Assembly (NCBI GenBank): GCA_036661515.1
Contig: JAVWYO010000131.1
Span: forward strand, 1 to 5,249
Source: HGM05232 sp036661515
GTDB taxonomy: Bacteria; Bacteroidota; Bacteroidia; Bacteroidales; Muribaculaceae
DNA: 5,249 bases
Reading direction: 5' to 3'
Shown here: piece by piece, positions 1 through 5,249 of the stretch
Layout: each line of letters opens with the position of its first letter
Numbering within the stretch: position 1 is the first letter of the stretch
Made by a program: the position numbers and the translations under genes
The notes under the pieces: model-generated
What the model saw: only the letters and a program-made list of their open reading frames with translations
Database searches by the model: none
Told to the model about the DNA's origin: nothing

Positions 1-29
1 CTAATAAATTTTGGTTCAGTTTAGCTTAA

Positions 30-73
30 TTGAAGTTATAAGAATATTCTCATTACTCTTTTGAAGTTATAAG
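30..73. repeat. 13-bp direct repeat, 31 bp apart
   Basis: TTGAAGTTATAAG occurs at 30-42 and again at 61-73. The right copy lies inside the transposase-tail reading frame and the left copy spans its stop codon. It may be chance in AT-rich DNA, a slippage product, or part of the end of the insertion sequence. Confidence 0.6.
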
Positions 74-128
74 CTACGACTGCCAACATTACATTTATAA
101 CATCACCAAAAATACTTTTGTAAAATAT
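36..128 (-). pseudogene. C-terminal remnant of an IS5-like transposase
   Basis: Reading the minus strand from about 128 to the TAA at 38-36 gives a short tail containing FGDVINVMLAVVAYNFKR and ending VMRIFL. The pattern G-D-x-I-N-x-x-L-A-x-x-A-Y-N-F-K-R is typical of the extreme C-terminus of IS5-like DDE transposases (a terminal helix after the catalytic glutamate). The frame stays open upstream only to a TGA at 155-153, through the terminator T-run, and nothing upstream resembles the rest of a transposase. The element is therefore truncated, with the breakpoint near 125-140. Family assignment rests on motif memory, not a search. Confidence 0.6.
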
Positions 129-138
129 TAGTGTCCAC

Positions 139-222
139 AAAAAGAGGATGTATCATTTTTGAGGTGCATCCTAAAAGTTGGACTAATAACTTTTAGGAGT
201 CACTTTTTCATGAAACATCCTC
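139..222 (-). terminator. Rho-independent terminator after the 850-residue gene, within a long palindrome
   Basis: A 79-bp imperfect palindrome (144-222) begins 27 nt after the TGA stop. The outer stem pairs 144-156 with 210-222 (12 of 13 match; GAGGATGT against ACATCCTC). The inner stem pairs 164-179 with 188-203 (14 of 16 match, including 10 perfect bp CCTAAAAGTT/AACTTTTAGG). An 8-nt loop lies at 180-187. On the minus strand the outer stem is followed at once by five Ts (143-139), while the opposite side has no T-run, so the structure is oriented to end minus-strand transcription. Confidence 0.78.
160..210. repeat. Inverted repeat resembling IS3-family (IS150-group) ends
   Basis: The core of the palindrome, TG at 160-161 to CA at 209-210, has arms of the type TGaggTGCAtCC...GTTGGAC. 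From memory, the IS150 terminal repeat begins TGTACTGCACCC and continues to GTTGGAC, agreeing at about 15 of 24 positions with 160-183. The right arm keeps GTGAcTCCTAAAAGTT but not the GGAC part. This may be a miniature or eroded IS scar reused as a terminator. Chance similarity of a terminator stem cannot be excluded. Confidence 0.35.
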
Positions 223-249
223 ATTAATAAATTAAATATTTTGTTTACA

Positions 250-474
250 TCAATTCACTACAATTTTGTATGTGCGTGATGCTATCTTAACAAGATATAT
301 ACCTGGAGGTAATGGAACTATTGTTTCATTATTGTCAAGTTGACTAATAGTTATAGTTTGCCCCATCAAGTTAAATATCTCAACAGAAGTATCAGATTCT
401 TCTATTCCGAATATTTTAATACAACCTTTACTGCCGATTATCTTAATCGCATCTTCAGTTGCTGTTTCTACTCC
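250..474 (-). other. T9SS type A C-terminal sorting domain (850-residue protein)
   Basis: Residues 777-850 plus the stop codon. The tail shows the usual pattern: a VEIFNLMGQ strand, a short variable loop, the PPGIYLVKI motif and a basic final strand ending YKIVVN. In known systems this domain directs passage through the T9SS outer-membrane channel and is usually removed by the sortase-like enzyme PorU, often with attachment to A-LPS. Confidence 0.88.
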
Positions 475-2802
475 TGAAGCAACATTAAATTGATACTCTA
501 TAATAGCCGATTCCCCCGATTTATATATTGCTTTTATACCAACTTTATAAGTGCCAGCATTCAAATTGCTAAAAATATATGATGAAGTAGTCGTTTCTCC
601 CGATAAAACGCCATTAAGATATACTTCATATTTAAGCACTTTACCTACGTTTGCCGCGCCTCCTCCTTCAGCAGGACCCACATAAAAGTCATCAACCTGA
701 GCAAGCATAGCATCGTTAGACACATAATGTACTCCAAGACATATCTGCTGTTCAATATAAGCTGATAAATCTATTGAATAAGTAATCCATCCGTCGGAGC
801 TTAATTGAACCTTATCTATAACAATTTTAGAGGCAATATCATCTTGTGAATTTAATACACAGAATTCTATGAACTCGGGATATCCACTGGGATACGCTTT
901 TGCTGTTACCTTCCACACATAGCCATCACGGATTGTCTTAGGAGCAGAAATCAACCATTTATCTGCTATTGCTCTCATTGAAGAAAAAAATACTATGGAT
1001 TTGTCGCCGTTAGGCGCCATTATAGCATTGTCAGTTGGAGCCATTGCGGGAATTGTCTTATAAGGGTTAAATACCATTGGCGCAATTGCGGTCGGCTTTG
1101 CCTGAGTCCCTGATCCAGGGAATGAGATGATATTTTCTACTGACCCCATCGATATTGGATATACTGGCATTTTGTCTACATCAATAGTTTTCCATTCGCC
1201 AAATGTTCCCACCGCAAAATCATTGTACCCATCAAAGCTATCCAAGAAACCCAAATCCTGATTCCACTTTACAGATGCTTTATACTTGTCGCCAGCTTCT
1301 TCTATCTCAGTGTCTACCGTGATGTTATAAGGATTGTGTATTAATTCTTTCAACGCAATGTCAATAACAGCATTGCCGTTAATATTTATTTTCTTTTCAA
1401 CCGATGAAAAATTTTCGGGAGATATATTTACGATATACTCTCCGTTAGGCAACGAATTAAGCACGAGGGTTTCGCCACTTATTTTCCCAGTAATAGTTTC
1501 TCCCGACTCAACATCTAAAATATTAAGTATATATCCATCGGGGCTCGCGTCATTATTTGTTTTTACTTCAAATGTTACTTTAGAACAATTACTATTACTT
1601 ATTGTAACTGGTATTTCAACAAGATTTGATGTTGCGGTAGTATATATTGCTTTTACTCCGAGAGAATGCTCTCCTTCTGTCAAATTTTCTATAACAAAAG
1701 AGTTTCCCACAGTTTCGCCAATCTTGGCTCCGTTATTATAAATTTCATATTTTACGTTAGACAAATATTCCGCTCTGTTCTTTATGCGTTTTGTTCTTTC
1801 AGGTAATGAATCTTCTTTCTGTCCAATATAGATTTCGTCTATCATTAACATAAATGCACCGCCTCTATTCGCTTCACTTATATAGTGAATGGCAATCTTT
1901 ACATTTTGGCCTTCATACTCAGAAAGATCGTATATCTTAGCAACCCATGCTTGATATCCAACAGTTTCATAATTCCCCGGAGAAATAATAATAAAATCAT
2001 CTTTAGTAGGATTCTCTTCTGTTGTAATTCCAACTTCAAATTTTTCTTTGAAAGCATCTCCAGATTTTGCCATAAATTGCAACACATTTTCTGACCCCAC
2101 CTTTATAGAAGGTGATATAAGCCAATCGTCATTTATAGCCCCTGATGATGTACGTATAAATCCAACATACTGCTGTCCGCTAAATGGGCGAAGCACAGGA
2201 TATTCATACCACCATGCTGGTTCTACAGTGAGAGGGTTGATTATAGTAGCATATTGCAATGAACCTCTATTAGGATAAGAGCCCAATAATGGTGCGGCAG
2301 CCAATAAGTCGTTGTCTATTCCAGTCCAGCTACCAAAATTTAGAGCAAATCCGTCGTAAGATTCAAAGTCATCAAAAAATGCGGGATCTTCTTTGTTCCA
2401 AGAAAGATTTACGTCATTTTGTCCTGTAAAGGGGTTATGCAAAGTCAAAGTTTTAATAGCAAATGGATCTTTTACATCCTCTCCAAGCTCTATGCTTTTT
2501 GAGCAATTCCCCGTAATTGTAAAAGATTCTTCATAGGTTTTTAATCCTTTTTTCTCAACTATTATTTTGTGATTACCAGCATAAACTTTTACAATACATT
2601 CTCCTGATGAGGATAATGTAGTTTCATTTTTTGAATATGTCAAGGAATAATCGGTCTGAATAAGAGTAAATGTCTCACCTGCCATCGATTCACCTGTTTT
2701 AGATGATATAGAGACGCTAAACGTGTGTTCTCTTGATTGTGCGTTTAATAAACCTACAATCGAGAGAAACGTCAAAATTAAACAACATCGTAATTTCTTC
2801 AT
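250..2802 (-). CDS. T9SS-exported protein with two cleaved-adhesin (choice-of-anchor J) modules
   Basis: Complete 850-residue protein, probably a surface-bound or released adhesin. Residues 1-21 form a Sec signal peptide (basic MKKLR, hydrophobic core, likely cut after LLNA); there is no lipobox. Residues 25-106 are a small beta-sandwich resembling carboxypeptidase-regulatory or PEGA domains. Residues 142-328 are a cleaved adhesin/choice-of-anchor J domain (FFDDFESYDGFA, DDWLISPS, YDLSEY, ending IDEIYIG). Residues 348-402 are Fn3-like. The order repeats: beta-sandwich 405-484, second adhesin domain 519-709 (FLDSFDGYNDFA, DKWLISAP, IDLSAY, ending VDDFYVG), Fn3-like 722-776. Residues 777-850 are a T9SS type A tail (VEIFNLMGQ, PPGIYLVKI, YKIVVN at the end). 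In Porphyromonas gingivalis such adhesin domains occur in RgpA, Kgp and HagA, where they bind host proteins and haem; here binding is inferred only. No protease motif is seen. ATG at 2802 is chosen because it directly precedes the signal peptide. The ligand is unknown. Confidence 0.93.
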   Translation of the reverse strand: MKKLRCCLILTFLSIVGLLNAQSREHTFSVSISSKTGESMAGETFTLIQTDYSLTYSKNETTLSSSGECIVKVYAGNHKIIVEKKGLKTYEESFTITGNCSKSIELGEDVKDPFAIKTLTLHNPFTGQNDVNLSWNKEDPAFFDDFESYDGFALNFGSWTGIDNDLLAAAPLLGSYPNRGSLQYATIINPLTVEPAWWYEYPVLRPFSGQQYVGFIRTSSGAINDDWLISPSIKVGSENVLQFMAKSGDAFKEKFEVGITTEENPTKDDFIIISPGNYETVGYQAWVAKIYDLSEYEGQNVKIAIHYISEANRGGAFMLMIDEIYIGQKEDSLPERTKRIKNRAEYLSNVKYEIYNNGAKIGETVGNSFVIENLTEGEHSLGVKAIYTTATSNLVEIPVTISNSNCSKVTFEVKTNNDASPDGYILNILDVESGETITGKISGETLVLNSLPNGEYIVNISPENFSSVEKKININGNAVIDIALKELIHNPYNITVDTEIEEAGDKYKASVKWNQDLGFLDSFDGYNDFAVGTFGEWKTIDVDKMPVYPISMGSVENIISFPGSGTQAKPTAIAPMVFNPYKTIPAMAPTDNAIMAPNGDKSIVFFSSMRAIADKWLISAPKTIRDGYVWKVTAKAYPSGYPEFIEFCVLNSQDDIASKIVIDKVQLSSDGWITYSIDLSAYIEQQICLGVHYVSNDAMLAQVDDFYVGPAEGGGAANVGKVLKYEVYLNGVLSGETTTSSYIFSNLNAGTYKVGIKAIYKSGESAIIEYQFNVASGVETATEDAIKIIGSKGCIKIFGIEESDTSVEIFNLMGQTITISQLDNNETIVPLPPGIYLVKIASRTYKIVVN
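475..1590 (-). repeat. Internal protein module, copy 2 (residues 405-776)
   Basis: Second copy of the same domain order. It differs in having a longer linker between HNPY and the KWN strand (about residues 489-513), and a proline- and methionine-rich insert before the DKWLIS strand (about residues 562-600). The C-terminal sorting domain follows directly. Confidence 0.8.
1597..2730 (-). repeat. Internal protein module, copy 1 (residues 25-402)
   Basis: First copy of a roughly 375-residue unit: beta-sandwich, HNPF linker, SWN strand, choice-of-anchor J domain, Fn3-like domain. Landmarks shared with copy 2 are HNPF/HNPY, SWN/KWN, the F-DxFxxYxxFA entry, DDWLIS/DKWLIS, the IxxHYIS/VHYVS strand, the DEIYIG/DDFYVG exit and GVKAIY/GIKAIY in the Fn3-like part. 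Similarity is at the protein level; I see no long DNA identity, so the duplication looks old. Confidence 0.8.
2740..2802 (-). other. Sec signal peptide of the 850-residue protein
   Basis: Residues 1-21 have a basic start (MKKLR), a hydrophobic stretch (CCLILTFLSIVGLL) and a small-residue site (LNA) before Gln22. The two cysteines at residues 6-7 come directly after arginine and lack the L-[AS]-[GA]-C lipobox, so signal peptidase I cleavage is expected. This fits the Sec step that precedes T9SS export. Confidence 0.88.
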
Positions 2803-2825
2803 ATATAATATCTAATTTCATTATA
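2803..2825 (-). promoter_or_regulatory. AT-rich leader just before the 850-residue gene, no Shine-Dalgarno
   Basis: The 23 nt before ATG are almost all A and T, with no AGGAGG-like sequence. That is normal for Bacteroidetes, where an A/T-rich start region takes the place of a Shine-Dalgarno. A TATAAT hexamer sits at 2825-2820, but the Bacteroidetes TAnnTTTG element is not present, so no promoter is claimed here. Confidence 0.4.
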
Positions 2826-2879
2826 AAAGAGTTGCCCATATAAGCTTTATATTTATATATAGCTCATAGGCAACTCTTT
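2826..2879 (-). terminator. Intergenic hairpin between the two T9SS genes (terminator or attenuator)
   Basis: A perfect 11-bp inverted repeat pairs 2826-2836 (AAAGAGTTGCC) with 2869-2879 (GGCAACTCTTT). The inner part can extend it imperfectly through the AGCT pair at 2843-2846 and 2861-2864, around an AT-only loop. On the minus strand the stem ends in only four Ts before ATAA, so as a Rho-independent terminator it is weak to moderate. Its base lies 23 nt before the ATG of the downstream gene and 16 nt after the TAA of the upstream gene. That leaves little room for a separate promoter, so partial termination or an mRNA-processing or stability role within one transcript is also possible. Confidence 0.6.
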
Positions 2880-2895
2880 CGAGTTCGTTTTTTTG

Positions 2896-3102
2896 TTATT
2901 TTACAACGATTTTTTTATTGTTTACAATATAAAATCCTGGAGCTATATTATCAATCACATTAGCTCCTTCTGACATAGTTTCTGAATGGATACAAATCCC
3001 CGAAAATGTGTAGACGTTAACCTTCGTAGAGCTACCAACGGTAACAAATATTTTGCCTTCCCCGCCGATAATTTCAGATTTATTGCCATTAATATTATCG
3101 AC
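2896..3102 (-). other. T9SS type A C-terminal sorting domain (partial gene)
   Basis: The last 68 residues follow the regulatory-like domain after a VGVDN linker. They show the KVNVYTFSGICIHS strand pair, the APGFYIVNN motif and a basic final strand KKIVVK before TAA. The same export route as the downstream gene is therefore expected. Confidence 0.85.
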
Positions 3103-5249
3103 TCCCACAGCAAGTCGTAGTATGAAATCTTCATTGATGCTTCCCTGTGCAAAGGAAATCGTCTTGTTTATTGGCTTGTAATCTTTATATGAAACCTCTA
3201 AAGTATACTCTTTATCTTTTTGATATATAGCCATATTGTATTCGCCGCTAATATTTGTTGTCGTAGAATAAATCACTTGACCCGATGTTAATACTACAGA
3301 AGCACCTTCGAGTAATTTATTTGTTTCATATGCTTTTACAACGCCACTATAAGTTACAGGCTCAGTTTCTTCAAAGATACTAATTACAGGCATTGTGCTT
3401 GTTGACCATGAAGCAGTAGAAATATCGCTATCAGATTTTCTATAAATTGTAGCATCTGTGACTGTACCGTCTACATCAAAGTAAACTGATTTATAGTTAT
3501 CCGCTTCTGACGATATAACAATACGAATATTATCACCTGTATAAGTGAAGTTTTGTGTAAATTGCAATGCAAGTAATTCAAAAGAAGAGGACGAAGAACC
3601 AGCGACTGGAATTTTCACATCTCCATCATATACCAATTGCATCTCAGCAACATCTCTTGGCGATGCAGTAGAAGGCGTAGCATCGGTTGTATTTTCAATC
3701 CAGACTTTGATTTTATTAGTTACATCCTTCGTAACTGTGCAATAGCCATCATATGCTATTTTGCATAAATTTGCGCCTTTAGCAAATCCTAATTTTGAAG
3801 CAGGGTATACTGTTTCTGATATGCTTTTCTTGTAATTGCAAGATAGTGGCGCAGTACTTGAAGTCGTAGTTTTATTACCAATTACAACTTTAGTTATATT
3901 CTGCTCTTGCGCAATATTTATTACAAACGAAGGAGATTGATAAGTATATTCTCCTGCTGTTACTTTGAAATAAGCGTTCGAATTGACAGGTGTGTGAGGA
4001 GTATAACGCAAATTAAAAGTTTTTGTTTCTCCTACAGGGAAAATCAGAGCTTCAGCATTATCTGCAATTTTGTCATCAACTACAAGTGATACAGAATAAG
4101 TTCCTAATGCCTCTTCTTTCCCTAAATTTTTAAATGTTACGGACGCTACATATTCATTATTTACAGTAGCTGTAGACGGAGCAATCTGTTGTAATTGATA
4201 GAAATCATGACTTACATCCGCCTTTTTGTATCCAAATATATCATCTATTCGTGCATATCCCGATTCAAATGCTATATAGTATTCTCCTGCAGGAATTGAG
4301 TTTACAATAAATTGCTTGAACTTAAATTGTCCAAATTCATTTCCTGCTGTTTCATTTGAAAACACATTTTCCACTGTAGATCCCGATACTACCTTAATTT
4401 CTTTTACCTTAGTCCAATTACTTCTATCAGATGAATAATACACATTAATAACTGAACTTGCACTTATTTTGGCCGCATTGAATGCTAAACTTTCACCTTC
4501 TGCAATAATTAATTTTGGAGAAATTGCATAATTAAGTGCTACCTGACTATTCTCAATACATTGCAAATTGTTTTCAAGATTAACATCTTTAGGGAAAGTT
4601 GAAATATTCCAATTATCGCCAAAGAACATATCTGCTGGCAAGCCATCTTCAAAATTCTCATACCAATTATTCGCTCCAATTACAGATCCGTTTATTGCAT
4701 AACTTTTTTCGCCAAGTTGCGTAGTGGTAAACACTATATTTCCACTAATATTTCCTTCGGTCTCAATGCCAAGTGTTATAGTTAGTGGAGCTTCTGCACC
4801 ACTCGCAATTTCTAAAGGCGTTACAAGATTGGAGGTAAATCCGTTGGGGAGAGCAATGCCAGTAATATTTAGCGGAGCTGCTCCACTGTTTTTTACTTTA
4901 AAATCCATTGCAACAGGAGTGCCTTGAATATATCCGTAATTAATGGCATTCGTTATAGATACATTAGCTGATGTTAAGAAGTCAAATTTAGCGATATAAG
5001 GCATCGAAGTTATCCATTGCCCCGGCTTGGTTGTCTTTGTGATATTTTCAACAATATCGTAACGTTGTCTTATCTCTTTAGCTCCTGCATCTAAAGTAAC
5101 CGATACTGCAAAAGGGTTACTTGTTGCACCGGGTTCAAGAGTGAAATCAATGTCCTTTGTTCCCACAACAGTATTGCCTTGAGAGTAATTCACAATACTG
5201 ACACTATAATTAGCATCGCCTGGTTTTAACGCAACATCGCCATAGTTGG
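2896..5249 (-). CDS. T9SS-exported multidomain surface protein, 5' end beyond the window
   Basis: Partial gene: the frame is open to the right edge, giving 783 full codons before TAA. Its true start is outside. A GTG at 5193-5191 could be called a start but is an internal valine, as 18 plausible residues (ending YSVSI) precede it. Numbering from that GTG: 1-75 Ig-like beta material; 83-172 a choice-of-anchor D/ASPM-SPD2-Hydin-like domain (FKVKNSGAAPLNITGI, then ISGNIVFTT); 175-322 a divergent choice-of-anchor J-like domain (NWYENFEDGLPADMF, YAISPKLII, GYARIDDIFGY); 330-427 a CARDB-like domain (VTFKNLGKEEALGTYSVSL); 433-608 an unassigned beta-rich domain; 613-693 a carboxypeptidase-regulatory-like domain (YSGVVKAYETNKLLEGASV); 698-765 a T9SS type A tail (VNVYTFSGI, APGFYIV, KKIVVK end). 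Visible parts suggest surface adhesion or scaffold roles. An enzyme domain could lie in the missing part. It precedes the 850-residue gene by 93 nt on the same strand. Confidence 0.9.
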   Translation of the reverse strand, partial: NYGDVALKPGDANYSVSIVNYSQGNTVVGTKDIDFTLEPGATSNPFAVSVTLDAGAKEIRQRYDIVENITKTTKPGQWITSMPYIAKFDFLTSANVSITNAINYGYIQGTPVAMDFKVKNSGAAPLNITGIALPNGFTSNLVTPLEIASGAEAPLTITLGIETEGNISGNIVFTTTQLGEKSYAINGSVIGANNWYENFEDGLPADMFFGDNWNISTFPKDVNLENNLQCIENSQVALNYAISPKLIIAEGESLAFNAAKISASSVINVYYSSDRSNWTKVKEIKVVSGSTVENVFSNETAGNEFGQFKFKQFIVNSIPAGEYYIAFESGYARIDDIFGYKKADVSHDFYQLQQIAPSTATVNNEYVASVTFKNLGKEEALGTYSVSLVVDDKIADNAEALIFPVGETKTFNLRYTPHTPVNSNAYFKVTAGEYTYQSPSFVINIAQEQNITKVVIGNKTTTSSTAPLSCNYKKSISETVYPASKLGFAKGANLCKIAYDGYCTVTKDVTNKIKVWIENTTDATPSTASPRDVAEMQLVYDGDVKIPVAGSSSSSFELLALQFTQNFTYTGDNIRIVISSEADNYKSVYFDVDGTVTDATIYRKSDSDISTASWSTSTMPVISIFEETEPVTYSGVVKAYETNKLLEGASVVLTSGQVIYSTTTNISGEYNMAIYQKDKEYTLEVSYKDYKPINKTISFAQGSINEDFILRLAVGVDNINGNKSEIIGGEGKIFVTVGSSTKVNVYTFSGICIHSETMSEGANVIDNIAPGFYIVNNKKIVVK

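Noticed and set aside
1..249. tRNA, CRISPR array or small RNA gene in the left non-coding stretch
   Set aside because: No cloverleaf and no evenly spaced repeats are present. The structure seen is explained by the terminator palindrome and the transposase remnant; bases 1-29 show nothing I can name.
1334..1741. 135-codon open frame on the plus strand
   Set aside because: It lies wholly inside the well-supported minus-strand adhesin gene, has no recognisable domain, and no start context distinguishes it. It is an antisense shadow.
1885..2278. Two overlapping plus-strand open frames and a minus-strand one (1899-2087)
   Set aside because: All overlap the first cleaved-adhesin domain in other frames, show low-complexity composition and have no family resemblance.
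2782..2787. Cysteines at residues 6-7 of the 850-residue protein as a lipoprotein site
   Set aside because: The preceding residues KLR do not form a lipobox and the hydrophobic core lies after the cysteines, not before.
2820..2825. TATAAT hexamer as a sigma70-like -10 box
   Set aside because: Bacteroidetes promoters use a TAnnTTTG -7 element with a -33 TTTG. The position leaves a leader of only about 10 nt and the upstream box would fall inside the hairpin stem. It is more likely AT-rich chance.
2955..3152. 65-codon minus-strand open frame
   Set aside because: It is out of frame with, and inside, the C-terminal regulatory-like and T9SS tail region, whose in-frame protein has clear domain motifs.
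3545..4927. Short plus-strand open frames at 3545-3745, 3907-4089 and 4724-4927
   Set aside because: All are antisense to the partial T9SS gene and short, with no domain or ribosome-binding support.
5191..5193. GTG as the start codon of the partial T9SS gene
   Set aside because: The frame continues open to the window edge with sensible beta-strand sequence, and no signal peptide follows the GTG, although a T9SS cargo must have one.

Overview
This AT-rich window reads as a piece of a Bacteroidetes chromosome, most likely order Bacteroidales. Both large genes end in a type IX secretion system (T9SS) type A sorting domain. One carries gingipain-type 'cleaved adhesin' (choice-of-anchor J) modules. 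No Shine-Dalgarno sequence precedes the one visible start codon. All recognised coding content lies on the minus strand, so transcription runs from the right edge to the left edge. The genus cannot be told from the sequence.

Layout in transcription order. (1) 5249-2896: a large secreted multidomain protein whose 5' end lies outside the window. It has Ig-like and choice-of-anchor-D-like domains, a choice-of-anchor-J-like domain, a CARDB-like domain, an unassigned beta-rich domain, a carboxypeptidase-regulatory-like domain and a T9SS tail. (2) 2895-2803: a 93-nt intergenic spacer holding a strong hairpin with a possible alternative pairing. (3) 2802-250: a complete 850-residue secreted protein. 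It has a signal peptide, two copies of a module (beta-sandwich, cleaved adhesin/choice-of-anchor J, Fn3-like) and a T9SS tail. (4) 222-139: a long imperfect palindrome followed by a T-run, a good Rho-independent terminator whose core resembles IS3-family ends. (5) 128-36: the C-terminal end of an IS5-like transposase with its N-terminal part missing, so an insertion-sequence remnant.

The two genes probably form a tandem pair of cell-surface or released adhesin-like proteins exported through Sec and then T9SS. No catalytic domain is visible in either. The missing 5' part of the first could hold one. The most notable non-coding signals are the structured spacer between the genes and the layered palindrome plus transposase scar at the left end. 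I found no convincing evidence for a wholly new system.
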